This document shows positions 21,709 to 34,359 of a stretch of DNA of 64,000 nt, piece after piece; position 1 is the first letter of the stretch, and each line of letters opens with the position of its first letter. Under the pieces are notes generated by a model. That model saw only the letters and a list, made by a program, of their open reading frames with translations, did not search any database and was not told where the DNA came from. Source of the stretch: Moniliophthora roreri (lineage: Eukaryota > Basidiomycota > Agaricomycetes > Agaricales > Marasmiaceae); assembly GCA_001466705.2 (NCBI GenBank), contig LATX02000229.1:62001-126000 (forward strand), written 5' to 3'. The position numbers and the translations under genes were made by a program.

Positions 21709-23817
21709 TTACATCTCGATCTGTGACAGAAGAGCCTTGGCAGCCTCTGAACGAACCTGCACTTGACAGTCGAATGGAACAGCTTTGCTATAGTGGACTA
21801 TAGTAAGCATGCGTCAAACTACAAAATAGAATGCGTTTTTCACCTTATCAACCCCTCCGTGAAAGCAATCTCGGGCAATACGGCCTTTCCATTCTTGTCC
21901 TCGACAGGTTTAATCTCCATCGTAGCGAGTATACACGCCATCGCGTGCCAGAGAGTGATAGGCGCAAAGTGACGACCGGGGCAAATCCTGATATGGATGT
22001 CAACCGGAAAAAACGAGTCTGGAACTGCAAGTTTCCACTTACCGTCTACCGAAACCCCAACCTGCGGTGTATAACGGCTCGCCTTTTCCGTGGGGCTTGG
22101 GAAGATATCGCGTTGGGTCAAACTTCTCGGGTTCGGAATAAACGTTCTCGTCACGACTCATACCGCTATGAAATATTATGCATGAGCTTCTTATGCCCAC
22201 TCAATTAAGAACTACGTACTGGACGTTGGCAATGACCACTGCACCTTTAGGGATCAACATTCCCTTATAGGTGTCAGCCTCAAGAGCACGATGGGGAACC
22301 GCTAGGCTCAGGTAAGTCAAGATGCATCATCTTCAATAAGACGTAGTACATACCCAGCGGAGCGACCGGATACCATCTATGTGGAAAATTCAATGATCTG
22401 GAATAGCTAGGGACAGAACTTACTCACCGAAGGGTCTCAGTGAGTACGCAATCCAAGTAACTGAGTGATTCTTTATCGCTATAAACAGGTAGACGATCCG
22501 GCCCGATAACAGACATTATTTCCTCATATGCGCGTCGCTGGACCTCTGGATAATGAATCATAGCGAGGAAAAACACTGTGAGAGTTGCATAAGTCGTATC
22601 CGTACCTGCGACATGCAAGAGTGAGAAATCGTATTTCAGGTACTGGTAAATAAAAAAACATACCACCGGCAAATATGGTTGCTGAGCCTCCTTTGATATC
22701 GTCGAGCGCTTCTGGGTCTGGATTGTCTCCTAGGGCTTCTAGGTGGTCGGAGGCAAATGATCGTTCTACCAGTCCGCCCTCCCTCTGAAAAAAAAGGACG
22801 GAACGGTGAGATATGCTCGTCCTAATACTCCCTTGAAGCTTACCATGCGACGCTGCACAAAGTCTATAGTGACCTCGTGCAATTTTCGGATAGTGGGAAA
22901 GTTTGAGCGTGCCAGGGTGCCATAATGTACACCCGGGAACCATGAAGGAAAGTAACGCACTTGAACGGAGTTCAGAGAACTTGTATCAGGCAATCGGAGA
23001 GAACTCACGCAAGGGGAAGAGATCAACAGGGGTGTTACCGATAGGCCCAGAGTTGTTAAGCGCATAAGAGACAGCCTTTCCGAGCTCCAAGAACGGGTCA
23101 TCATTAGACTTGATTTGGTGACCAAATGCAGCTCGCATAATGTTGGAAGTCGTGAAGCTATGATTGTAGTGTAACAAGGCATCTTATAGAAAGAGACTAT
23201 CACTTACCGGTACAAGAAATTCTGATGTTGACCCGCAGTGGCTGTGGAGAGATTCTTGACAAGGGTACGAGCTTCTTGGGCTAACGCGTGATCTAATGCA
23301 CGACTTTCCCTAGGTCCAAAGTACTGCTGATACATTTTGCGGTGCTTGAGGAAACGCTTTCCGTATTGAAGGAATGTAACCGACGGATACCAGCCCATTC
23401 TAGGCGACGGCAATCAGCCTGTGTAACATGTTTCGACCAAGACGAGGCACACCTACATTTCGAAAGTAGTAATCTTTGGTCGACAGCTGTAATTCGCTCC
23501 CCTGTTCTCCAGTAGGTCCTGAGCAGCTTTGTGGCTCCCCAAAATGACCATTTCTCTTCCGAATACCTTGAGGTACATAACATCCCCTGAATGACTTGAG
23601 AATATTATTCAACGCCTCTGAAGATAGTAAACCTACCGTATGTTTGAGACCATTGGTGAAAAGTCTTTCCTTGATTGCCAGGGGGGATGATTCGTAAATG
23701 ACCTATAACTGGGTCCATTTTAGGTCCTGGTGGCAAATTCGGGTTCCGCTTGAGGTTCCTCGCAAGTAACACAAAGGTACATATCAATGCACCCAACGCA
23801 ATGAGAATGGCGTCCAT
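21709..23817 (-). CDS. Cytochrome P450 (class II, fungal), copy 2
   Basis: Paralog of the P450 at 3.8-5.9 kb, about 520 residues with the same exon pattern. It has a membrane helix at residues 1-20 (MDAILIALGALICTFVLLAR) and hinge NLPPGPKMDPVIGHL, then MGWYPSVTFLQYGKRFLKH, FTTSNIMRAAFGHQIKS, GPIGNTPVDLFPL, and RYFPSWFPGVHYGTLARS. The I-helix is intact across an intron: TIFAGG joined to TDTTYATLTVFF. The K-helix ExxR is VLTETLR. The haem loop is GWGFGR joined to RICPGRHFAP. The last intron joins FTEGLI to SKAVPFDCQVQVRSEAAKAL and ends QIEM; without it the protein would stop at LIR. All P450 hallmarks are present, so it is probably active; substrate unknown. Confidence 0.92.
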
Positions 23818-25725
23818 GGCAGAGCTATGATAATCTCTAGTACATCCAAGAAGCCTTTATACACGTCGCATAGCGGTTAGGCAAATCTCTGGCCAACGCG
23901 GCGTTTTCACGCAGCCGAGCTTGGAGTATTCCAGCTGTCGATGTCTGCTATCATCAAATGAATTGGTAAGGCCCGGTGATCAATGTCGTTGACAAATAAG
24001 ATGTAGGTAACTTACTCACCGGAGACCAGAACTTGATGAAATGTTGACAAAACCAGGAATGTGCGGGCCGTGAAGCAAGGACGCTTCCAATCCTGAGTCA
24101 TTGTGACCAAAGTATAGGTACAAATTGGTAACAAGGAATAGAAGGTATAAAAATATGGCCCCATGGCACGAGATCTTGCTATCGGGATGTGTATGAGGCT
24201 GGGTTCAACAATCGGTTCTAAGGGATCTGTACATCAAAAATTGAGCGAGTATTTGCGAGGAAGATTTGAGCGTACCACAAAGTAAACTTAGTGCAGTCTC
24301 AAGGCTACAGTATTCAGCCTCGGTATCCGGCTTCTCCAAGCTTTGGCCAGCTTACCACGGAGTTGGAACCTGGATCACTTGGGAAGAATGAAAGCTTATC
24401 ACATAGCTACTCTTAGCGTCACCCAGGAGAGCAGAAGCACCCATTAATCCGATGGAATTGTATGTCATTGGCTACGGCAATTTCCAGCATCCCTACAGCG
24501 TCCCCAACCTTCCTTTATCTCCGAGCACCGAAGAAGTTATTAGCAGCTTCTACGTTCATCGCCACATAGGTCAGCTCGGCCAGCTTGGGATAGATCAGGA
24601 GAAAAGGCGCTAGAGGAATCCATTGAGTGCGTCTTTTTGCCAGCAGCGGTAGTGTCCTCACCAAGTGAAATCGAAGAAACATACTCTATATCCAAAACTT
24701 CTGACACCTGCTTACATTTACAGCGGTTGTCTATCATGGAACTCGACCAAGTTGATAATCGGACTATGAATTACTGATGCAACTGTTAACAGCAACGTCA
24801 GAAATAGGCCCACCGGATACTGTCCCGATGAAGGAGTCGTGCCAGTGTGGCCTTGGTTTGGTCAGGGTCAAAAGAGAAGTGCCACGTGGAGTTGCTCGCG
24901 CATGCATGCGAGCTTATGCGAGCCCTGTGACATCCTGTCCTCTCCTGCTATCGACGCTTCACCATTCTTCAAACTTCAAACTTCGGGTTTAGTCCATGGA
25001 GGAATGTCAATCAGAAGAATATCCGCGAGTAGTACCGTCCTGACAAAGAAGCGGAAGCTGGATTGGTGGGAGATTTGATTCTGGTGGGATTGGTGGGTTC
25101 GATACTATTTCTATGCGTCTGAATTAATCATGATATTCAACTGAGTAGGCGCCTCGCCCATTATCGTTGTCCAACTTTTCTGTTCATTTCTAACGACGAT
25201 CGTCTGAGCGGATGTGAGTCATACACTCAAGATTTGACTTCTGTTCCACGAAGACTCGATAGTAACCGTCCCTTCGTACGATTAACACCTCTGAATGTCT
25301 ATTTCGAATGTCTCCTCGTTGGACAAATGATTTCTTGCGACTGGTCACTGTATTTCACTCTTGGAATGGTCAGCTGATACACTTACCACGCCCGCCTTCC
25401 CGAGCTACCGCTACAATTGCGGGGTTATGGGGTCGGGTAATGTAACTAAGTGACTCTCGACACTGGTCGACATTCGATCTTAGCCTCTGCAATTCTTGAT
25501 GTCACAATTAATGAATATGCAGGTCTAGTCCGACTCGATGTTACATCTTCTCTGTGCATTGGGAACATGGGGTCTGCTTTCCGGATATTCTTCTACCAGA
25601 ACTGGAGTGGCCCTCAACACCCAGCGGAGACCCGAATACCAGGGCTGGGCGGACCGCAGGTCGCTCTCCGGTTTCTTAGCCGCGGTCACGTTCCCACAAC
25701 CTTCGAGCTAACTTTTGTCTTGCAG
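23818..25725. other. 1.9-kb stretch without a recognised gene
   Basis: Upstream of the second P450. Only short ORFs with no family resemblance. The first exon of the transporter relic should lie near its right end but is not recognisable. An open frame at 25450-25851 covers the start of the relic by chance and is not taken as a gene. Confidence 0.45.
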
Positions 25726-26209
25726 GCTTATTATCCTCAATGCTTGGATAATTCTTTTGTGCGAGCGCTTATACCACACGTGCCACGTTCCTCTGAAACG
25801 ACGTTCCAAGCCTTATCACCTCTTCGGCCAATGGTTACGATGAAGATATGACGAATGGGCTCCAGTCTCTGTCTCAGTGAGTGACTTTAATGAGCCTGGT
25901 CCTTCCATGCTGGGACTGTCGAATGCCATACAGGTCACACTTCCTTCTCGGCCGTATATCAAGCTGATCGCGTCTAAGAACATTGGTTCTCTTGCAGCTT
26001 ATCCCTTTGTAACGTATATTTCCGCCGGTGTCGGACGTCGGAAAGTCATTTTTATTCGGTACCATAATCATGTGGGGCTACAGCACTCCAAACTGCCTCC
26101 GCAAACATTAACATGCTCATTGGTGCTCGGTAAATGTATAGTGGATGACTTCCCGCAGGATTTAGAAATCCAGATCTCGTTCAAGTTCGTCGATTTGCCG
26201 AAATAAGCG

Positions 26210-27142
26210 ATATTTAGGTCTGAATTTCCAGACCGTAGACCGTTTCGAAATCTAGAATTCCTGACTTCATACAAGTAGGAGAAACACAGAAGAAATGTGC
26301 AAAAAGTCTTCCATCGAGTACTGGAGCCTGTCTGCTGCCTCTGTGACCCGACGACGACGTAAAAAACACGGAAAAAGAAGGGGTATTGATTGGTATGTCG
26401 GTGGGTGCCTCGGGAGAATGACCAAAAAGGGATGTTCGACCGCGCTTAACGTCGCTTAGAGTCTGGGATTTGGGATTTACAACTAGAGAGGGGGTACCCC
26501 CTCTTCAGATATTCATCTAGGTTGAGGTCGCTTTTTGATGGGATATACCCAAAAGGAAGACTCGGCCGTTCGGAGACTCGGTTAGATAGTTTAGAACGAA
26601 AATCTGGGTTTTTAAACGCTGCGGGAAGTCATCCACTGAGTGTTCGTCCCTTTCTTAGGTCTGATTCAAGTGTCCAGTTTCTAGATTGGGTTTGGATTGT
26701 CCTTCGCAGGTTCGTCGTGACAAGGGGCCTTGCGTAATCTACTTTGACTGGGCATAGTCTTACCCAATGCCGCACCGCTACTCATCACCGGGATTGCATG
26801 CCCATCGCACCGAGCCGCCCTTACATTATTCGAGGACGATCGTGTGAGGGCCCCAAGTTTGATGGCTTGAGTCCAAAAGGCAAGGATATACAATGAGGAC
26901 AAGCCGCACCCCCCGACCAGGTGTAGCACCCGTCACATCCGTTCGAAGCTGCGGCACTTTCCCAAGTTTTCCCCTACCCATTATGATATCCTAATCCTGA
27001 ATGCCTAACCAACTAACCTCTGATGCCTAACTTCAAACCCTTAGCGGGGCGCTACGCGCCAATGCTCGCTTCGTTCGCATTCCAAAAGAGTCGCGCAGCA
27101 AATTGAAAGAGTGCTGCATCTGGTCGGGGTGTGTGGTTTCTC
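26210..27142. other. Unassigned insertion inside the transporter relic
   Basis: About 0.9 kb that has no counterpart in the intact paralog. It holds a palindrome GGGGGTACCCCC near 26490 and several short tandem-like words, but no coding domain or clear terminal repeat was found. Probably a decayed element or fragments of more than one. Confidence 0.4.
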
Positions 27143-27772
27143 TTAGTGATGTTGCGGGCTGGGCTCAAGCCCTGATACCCAGCCTGACCAAGCCCAGGGC
27201 TCATGGTACCCAACCCAGCCCTATGGAGGGCTTTGCAGGACTGAAGGCTTGGGCTCACATCTCAGAAAGCCCAAGCCCTGGGCTTGAGCCCAGGCTTGTC
27301 AGTATATGTGCCACCCATGAAGAAGTGCAGAATTTTTGGCACTAACTGGCATGGCTATGACATCTGAGATTCTGCCTTGGAAGATGTAGTGCATGTTCTG
27401 GTCAAAACTCTGGATAGGACCTGTTTTGGAAGGTTCCCATGCATAGGTATTTTCTTTCAGTTACTTTGCGCAATGCCTTCGATGTGTAGGAAATCCATTC
27501 AAACAACTGGTAATGTTGCCTTCACTGCTTATACAAGTTAAATGATAGATATCTAATTCTTACAGGATCTCATTTATGCATCCTGAGCCAATCAAACCAC
27601 CCTGACGTGCAAATTGATTTCTGGTTAGCAAGCCTGGGCTGAGCCCGAGCCCTGCCTAAGGCTTGGGCTTTACAGTGCTCAGGGCTCAGGCTCAATGTTC
27701 GACAAGCCCAAGCCCTCTGAAGCCCTGCCCTGCCCCAGGGTATTGAGCCCAGCCCAGCCTGCAACATCACTA
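27143..27772. mobile_element. hAT-like MITE, family A copy 2 (about 630 bp)
   Basis: Ends read TTAGTGATGTTGCGGGCTG and CAGCCTGCAACATCACTA, imperfectly inverted and the same family as the element at 17033-17346, with the same AAGCCC/GGGCTT palindromic interior. Flanks GGTTTCTC (27135-27142) and AGTTTCTC (27773-27780) match at 7 of 8 bases, a slightly decayed 8-bp target duplication. About 300 bp in the middle (roughly 27320-27620) is absent from copy 1, so this is either a longer form or carries a nested insertion. Confidence 0.82.
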
Positions 27773-28047
27773 AGTTTCTCTTCATGGCCTATTCCAGTTT
27801 AAGGCTAATTTTCCCCCTCATTTAGTGCAGCATGGGTGACATTTGGAACTTTCCAGATATCAAACACATGGTCTTGGCGCATCCCATCAGCTCTCCAAGG
27901 CGTTCCATCTGTCATCCAAGTCCTTCTCATTTAGCTGGTGCTAGAGTCGCCCTGTTGGCTGATTGGCAAGGGCCGGGAAGCAGAAGCATTGCACATGCTC
28001 GCTTATTATCACACTGACGGAAACGAGTGCATTCAAAAATGCCATCT

Positions 28048-28374
28048 TGTCACGATCTGCGTCCCATCTTCTTTTACTTCCTTCACCCGTTCTCATCCTT
28101 TCTCTATCTGCATTACCCACGTACTTCCCGCTAGTATTTATTTCACTCATACTCATCCTATTCCATACTCATTTCACTTACATTTGATATCTTAGCTACA
28201 ACATGAGTATTTAAGAGGCTTGTAAATACCTTATTCATTAGTCAAATCAACTCTAATATTCTCCAATAAGTTCTCCTCAAAAGCTCTCGCTTCTTCAGCA
28301 CCTTGAACCCTCGTTCCTCGTCCTTAGTAGAGGTCCAGACCCTTTCCGTCCCATGGACCAGTCTGCTCCTCACA
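28048..28374 (+). repeat. 5' LTR
   Basis: 327 bp, TG...CA ends. Contains GAGTATTTAAGAGGCTTG, a TATA-like promoter candidate, near 28206. Confidence 0.93.
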
Positions 28375-28498
28375 GTTTGATTCGACTATGAACTTTACAC
28401 CTTGTGTTTTATCCCGCTCCATCATTTCATCATCATCCCCGCAAACTCCGAACCCTGTGTTTCCATTTCCAATTTCCCCACGACACTAGCACCCGACC

Positions 28499-31400
28499 AT
28501 GTCAGGAACAGTCCCTGGACAATTCGAAGGCTTAGGCCAAGGCAGCATGAACACCGATGGCGGAGGTACCAGTGCCGACAACAGTGGTGCCAACAGCAAT
28601 CCATCTTCCCATTTTGTACCTCCCGACTGGGCCCCAGTGCTGAACATTCTACACCACCAGCAGTCACCTGGACTGATCTCTTTAATATCTATCACACTGT
28701 CACGCAAATGGGGGTCTCCATGAATGCCATCACCGCTCACCTCTCTGGCCTTAAAACCTTAGATGAAGGCCTGAAAGGCACTGCCAAGTTCAAAGAACCC
28801 AAACCCTTCGATGGCAAAGCCTCCTCCGTAACTCAATTCCTCCAGGACATCAGGAACACCATTCAACTCTCTCATCGCTCCCTCATCTCTGATCACGATA
28901 AATGTCTTTACTTTTTCACATACCTAGGACCAGGAGCACCTAAAGAGTGGTACAATTCGGTAGAACTGCACAATAGAGAGTTATTAGATGATTTTGAGAA
29001 GTTTGCAGAGAGTTTCAAGAAGCATTTTGGGGATTCGAACATCGTCGCCACTGCTCAGAACAAACTCGATGAACTCTATCAAACCAGATCCGCTGCCCAA
29101 TACATTGCTCGTTTCAATGAGTGGGTTATTCACCTCGACCTCACAGACACGTCCAAAATACACATGCTCTACCAACACCTCAAAATGTCTGTCAAAGACA
29201 CTGTCGCTTTCGTTCCAAAAACCACTTGACCCGTCAAATTCAAAGAGTACTGCAATTTCATTACTGAAATTGACAACAGACTACACAAACACGTTTAAGA
29301 AAAGAAAAAGGACCATAGGCCTAATGGAAAGTCCAAACCCTCTCTCAAACTCGAACACAACAACAACGTACCTTCCTCCTCCTCACTTGACACTCTTTCA
29401 ACTGGCGAACCTATGGAAATAGACGCTACCAAGGTCACGAAACCCAGAGGACCTCTTACCAAGGCTGAACGAGAGCACTATAGACAGAATGGTCTCTGCA
29501 TGTATTGCAGAGGAACTAACCACCAAGTCAAGCAGTGCCCCAACATGTCCGACAAAGCCAGAAAGGCTTACCTCGAGAAGCAGAGTTCTTCTGTCTCGGG
29601 AAAAGCTTAGCTGATTGCCCCATAGTCCTAGAGCATTCAGCAAACATCGGGACTCGTTCTAGCAAGCTGGATGCTACCTATACCCACTGTCTCAATGGCA
29701 CTTACACCCTCGTTAACACTGCAACTCCCATATTCGTTCATGCTATCCATAACACCTCCAATCACTTTATAATCTCTGTTAGATTACATCTTCTTAGTAA
29801 TAAACCCATTTCCACCTATGCTTTAGTTGATTGTGGTGCAACGAACTCTTGCATATCTGACAAGTTCTCCCAACAACACTTGCTCTCTCACAGGCAGAGA
29901 AGCATCCCAAGTCCCATCACGGCCGTTGACGACTGCCCAATAGCGTCTGGATTGATCACTCAAGATGTTACTACTCGGCTTTCCATCTCTTCCCACTCTG
30001 AACATATTTCCCTTGCACTGATATTGACTGGGCAGATTTGTCCCTTATCTTCAAATGCTGTGGACTGCCTGCACCCATTATGGTATATGCAAAGGGCTTT
30101 GGTCCACTGCATATCCCGAACTCAGACTCCCATAGAACATTGCACATCGAAGGCCTTGGTCTCTCCAGTGCATCTTCTCGTTCCTAGATCACATTTAAGT
30201 TTCCCAGCACGATCCCTAAAATCAACCTCGGCTCCTCACAGCCACGATCTTATCCAAGTACCACGTTCCTATCAGCACTCACGCAATTGAACATGACTGG
30301 TATACCAGTCCAACAGAAGTTCCCTGCAGCTACTGAATTTCTTCTACCTCTGAATTCTCTGCCCGATGTCAAAATCATAAGCCAGCAGAAATTCAAACAC
30401 ATTACTAGGAATGATCTGAACTTGGTGCAATTGCTCCGATTCTTTGACAATGCTACCCCGACCTATATCAATTCCTTCTCAACCAATTCCGAACCCAAAG
30501 GCACAGTCCCCCCGATATCTCTGCCAAAACCTTCCAATTGGGCTCCCGAGGACGACTATACCAATTACATCCCAAAAAAATACATGCACTTCGCAAATAC
30601 TGTCTTTAATCCTCAAGAGTTTGAAAAATTACCAGAACATCGGCCCTACGACATCGACATCAAATTAGAAGAAGGTACCACACTGCCGTTTGGGCTGATG
30701 TACAAGCTCACTCCTCAGGAAAAAGAGGCAGTAGCAGAATACATCCACTCAAACCTCAGACGAGGGCACATCAGACCCTCCACTTCGTCTGCTGGTGCTC
30801 CAGTACTATTCATGTGCAAAAAGACTGGCGAAATACATCTCTGCATCGATTTTAGGGGCCTCAATTCTATTACCAAGAAAAATTGATTCCCTCTCCCCTT
30901 AGTTGACGATCTCCTTGACTCCGTCCAAGGTTGCAAAGTTTTCACTGTAATCAACCTGAAAAGCACATACAGCCACCTATGCATTAGAGAAGGGGACGAA
31001 TGGAAGACTGCTTTCTGAACACACCTGGGACTATTTGAACACCTGATCGTCCCTTACAGTCTCACCAACGCACCTGGGGCCTGGCAGTCATTCATTCAAG
31101 ATGTTCTCAGAGACATCCTAGGTGTTGTGTGTGTTGTTTACCTCGACGACATTCTCATATTCTCCAAGACCCAGGAGGAACATGATCTCCATGTCCAACT
31201 CATACTAGAATGACTCCATAACTCCAACCTCTGCGCAAATGCTAAGAAATGTGAGTTCGACAAGTCTGAAGTAGAGTACCTGGGATACATTGTTGGCGCC
31301 GAGGGCATCAAAATGAACCCCAAAAAACTCGATACTATCCTTTCCTGGCCAGAACCATGACAGCTCAAGGACTTACAATTATTCTTAGGCTTCATGAACT

Positions 31401-33703
31401 TCTATTGACAATTTATCCATGATTATTCTTGCCTTATGCTCCACCTAACTGCTCCGACAAAGAAGTTGATGCCCTTTGACTTCTCAAGCACATGCCAAGA
31501 GAGTTTTGAAGAGCTTAAACGTCAATTCACATTAGCCCCAGTACTCTGACACTTCGACCCCCATATTCCATGCTATGTATCAACAGATGGATCAGATTTC
31601 ACACTATTAGGAATCATACAGCAACCTGATGAAGAGGGAGACCTTCATCCTGTTTTCTTCTTCTCTCGCAAGTTCGCTCCCGCCGAAATCAACTACGACG
31701 TTCACAACAAAGAACTTCTTGCAATCGTTGAAATGTTCAGAGAACATCATCACTGGCTACTCAGTTCCCCATTCCCAATCTCAGTAATCTGTGATTATAA
31801 AAACCTTGTTTATTTCATGACATCCTGGCTATTGAACAGAAGACAGGCTCGTTGGGGAATGTTCCTCTCCAAGTTCGACTTCAAACTCGACTGGGCTCCT
31901 GGGAAAGACAATGTCACGGATGCCGCTTCTTGGTGTCCAGACTTCATACCACAAACAGGGGACGAACATCTCACAGCGCAACACCAGACCCTACTCACTC
32001 CCGAACGCATTGAGTGCTTAAATTCCCAAAACAACAACTTGCCATTTGAAATTCCCCCACATTCCTTCAACGTGATTACTACCCTCTCCATCGATAATAC
32101 AGAGCTCTTGAAGTGTTTCAAAGCCATGTACAAGGAGGATGCAACATGGAAGGAAGCAGTAGTTGCCAGAAACAAGGACTTCACAGCCTCTCATGACCTT
32201 GTTTTCCACAACAGTCACCTGTACATTCCACCTACTCTATGTCGTAATGTCTTATTCTCCAGACACAATTCCATAATTGGAGGCCACCCTGGACAACAAA
32301 GAACGGAGAAGTTCATTGCTCGTGACTATTCCTGGCCTGGGATGAGCACCTATATTCGAAATTACGTTGAAGCATGTGATACTTGCCCTCGAACGAAGTC
32401 TGAGCATCACAAGCCCTATGGGTTGCTGCACCCTCTTGAAATTCCAAACCGACCATGGCAACACATAACCATGGACTTCATCACCAAACTTCCCATCTCT
32501 CAAACCCACGATTTGATATGGGTTGTCTGTGACTGTCTCACACGTGCTGTGCATTTTATTCCATGCAACAAGTCCATCATGGCCTCTCAACTAGCATGGA
32601 TTTTCCTTGACCATGTTTTCAGGCTCCATGGGCTTCCAACTTCCATTGTATCCAATCGTGATAAGCCCTTTATCTCAGGATTTTGGAAAGAACTCATGTC
32701 TCTTCTTCAGACAGACATAAGGACATCAACAGCCTATCATCCACAAACTGATGGACTCACGGAGCGCTCTAATCAGACACTTGAAATCTATCTCCATTCA
32801 TACTGCTCATACCACCAAGACGACTGAGTAGACTATCTACCACTTGCAGAGTTCTCCTTCAATAACCTTGAGAACTCTTCTACCCATCAGACTCCCTTCT
32901 TCGCTAACCTTGGTTACCACCCTACATTTGAACCATGAATCACCAAGAGATCTACAGTACTGGCAGCAAAAGACCTTGCCGATCGCCTACGAATCATCCA
33001 TGATGAATTGCAAGCAAACCTCGAACACACACAGAAAACACAGGCCCAGTTTTACAACCGCAACAGAAAAGAAGCTCCAGTGCTCCAAGAGGGACAACTA
33101 GTATGGCTCTTATGCCGCAATATCCGTACAATATGCCCCTCACAAAAATTGAATCACTGAAAACTCAGTCCTTATCCTGTTGAGAAAAGGATCAAAGACA
33201 GTGACGCCTACAAGCTCTGCCTTCCTCCGTACCTGTCTCACCTGCATCCGGTCTTCCATGTTTCGCTTCTTGAGCCATACAAGGACTCTTCGGAATTTCA
33301 CCCTCACTCTGAGCCAATTCAAATCCTATTGGACAAAACCCCCACAATAATCAAGAGCATTGAAGACTCATGAAAAGTTGGTCAAATGTACAAGTACCTC
33401 ATACACTTCCGTGACATGGATCAATCAGAAAATCCATAGATTCTGCTCTCAGACATTTCCTCAGACTTAGATGAGATCATCGACAAATTTCATCGCAGAC
33501 ATCCTCATGTGCTGCATCTGAACGAATTATTACTTACACGAAACAAGAATCCCGAAACATCCATGTCTGAAAACATGTCGGAAGGAGAACTACCCAACGA
33601 TGCTACAGTCAACAAGGCATCTCCAGCAAGACCACCATCACCAAAACCCGTCTTCATGAATCCTCACGCATGTTACACACCCCCAGCAATGACAACCATG
33701 TGA
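28499..33703 (+). pseudogene. Retrotransposon gag-pol, multiple stops and a frameshift
   Basis: Gag starts at ATG 28499, shifts frame near 28660, and continues through FKEPKPFDGKASSVTQFLQD to a CX2CX4HX4C zinc knuckle (CMYCRGTNHQVKQC) near 29500. The protease active site reads ALVDCGATNSC (about 29823). Reverse transcriptase has APVLFMCKKTGEIHLCIDFR and YLDD at about 31139. RNase H begins CYVSTDGSDF. The integrase zinc finger is HNSIIGGHPG...CDTC. Its catalytic acids lie in TMDFITKLP, IVSNRDKPF and GLTERSNQTLE. A chromodomain-like remnant, YKYLIHFRDM, lies near 33390. In-frame stops include TGA at 30884, 31016, 31211, 31358, 31406, 31547, 32825, 32936, 33158 and 33371 and TAG at 33437. Not translatable as a polyprotein. 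Confidence 0.92.
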
Positions 33704-33946
33704 TTGGGTCAAGTATCGAAACCAATCAAACGCTTGGATCCAATCATCCCTGGCCGCGAATAAAATAGCAATTCCAACCCAATATTCCATAACAAATTCT
33801 ACCCATATCTATGCCAAAACTCCTCCTCCAATACCCTACCACCTCCGATGAGCATTGTCTGCCGTTCACATACCACCTACTATATGGCAAACCCTTGATC
33901 ATTTCAGCTTTCGGTCTCATTATACATTCGACCTAGGGGGGGGTGA

Positions 33947-34273
33947 TGTCACGATCCGGGTCCCATCTTCTCTTATTTCCTTCACCCGTTCTCATCCTTT
34001 CTCTATCTGCATTACCCACATACTTCCCGCTAGTATTTATTTTACTCATACTCATCCTATTCCATACTCGTTTCACTTACATTTGATATCTTAGCTACAA
34101 CATGAGTATTTAAGAGGCTTGTAAATACCTTATTCATTAGTCAAATCAACTCTAATATTCTCCAATAAGTTCTCCTCGAAAGCTCTCGCTTCTTCAGTGC
34201 CTCGAACCCTCATTCCTCGTCCTTAGTAGAGGTCCAGACCCTTTCCGTCCTGTGGACCAGTCTGCTCCTCACA
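33947..34273 (+). repeat. 3' LTR
   Basis: 327 bp, the same length as the 5' LTR and about 96% identical by hand alignment. Preceded by the G-rich polypurine tract at 33935-33946. Confidence 0.93.
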
Positions 34274-34359
34274 CATCTGAGCTGAATCAATCTGAAATTT
34301 GTTCTAGGGATGACGCTGTGGTTCGATATGAACTCGAGAAGATCAAAGCCACAGGACAG

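Larger units (their letters stand above)
28048..34273 (+). mobile_element. Ty3/gypsy LTR retrotransposon, chromovirus-like, degenerate
   Basis: 6,226 bp bounded by two 327-bp LTRs (28048-28374, 33947-34273). Each begins TGTCACGATC and ends CTCCTCACA. A 5-bp duplication CATCT flanks the element (28043-28047, 34274-34278). A purine tract AGGGGGGGGTGA precedes the 3' LTR. Domain order is gag, protease, reverse transcriptase, RNase H, integrase, which is Ty3/gypsy. It sits in an intron of the transporter relic: joining the flanks restores a 50-nt GT-AG intron between exons ending DGNE and beginning DAVVRYE. Hand comparison of the LTRs finds about 14 differences in 327 positions, nearly all transitions. 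Confidence 0.95.

Noticed and set aside
25450..25851. 133-codon ORF as a new gene
   Set aside because: Its 3' part overlaps transporter exons in other frames, and the protein resembles nothing; chance ORF.
30880..33440. TGA read as an amino acid (altered genetic code)
   Set aside because: TGA serves as a normal stop in neighbouring genes (for example at 3644 and 11164), and the retrotransposon has other decay signs.
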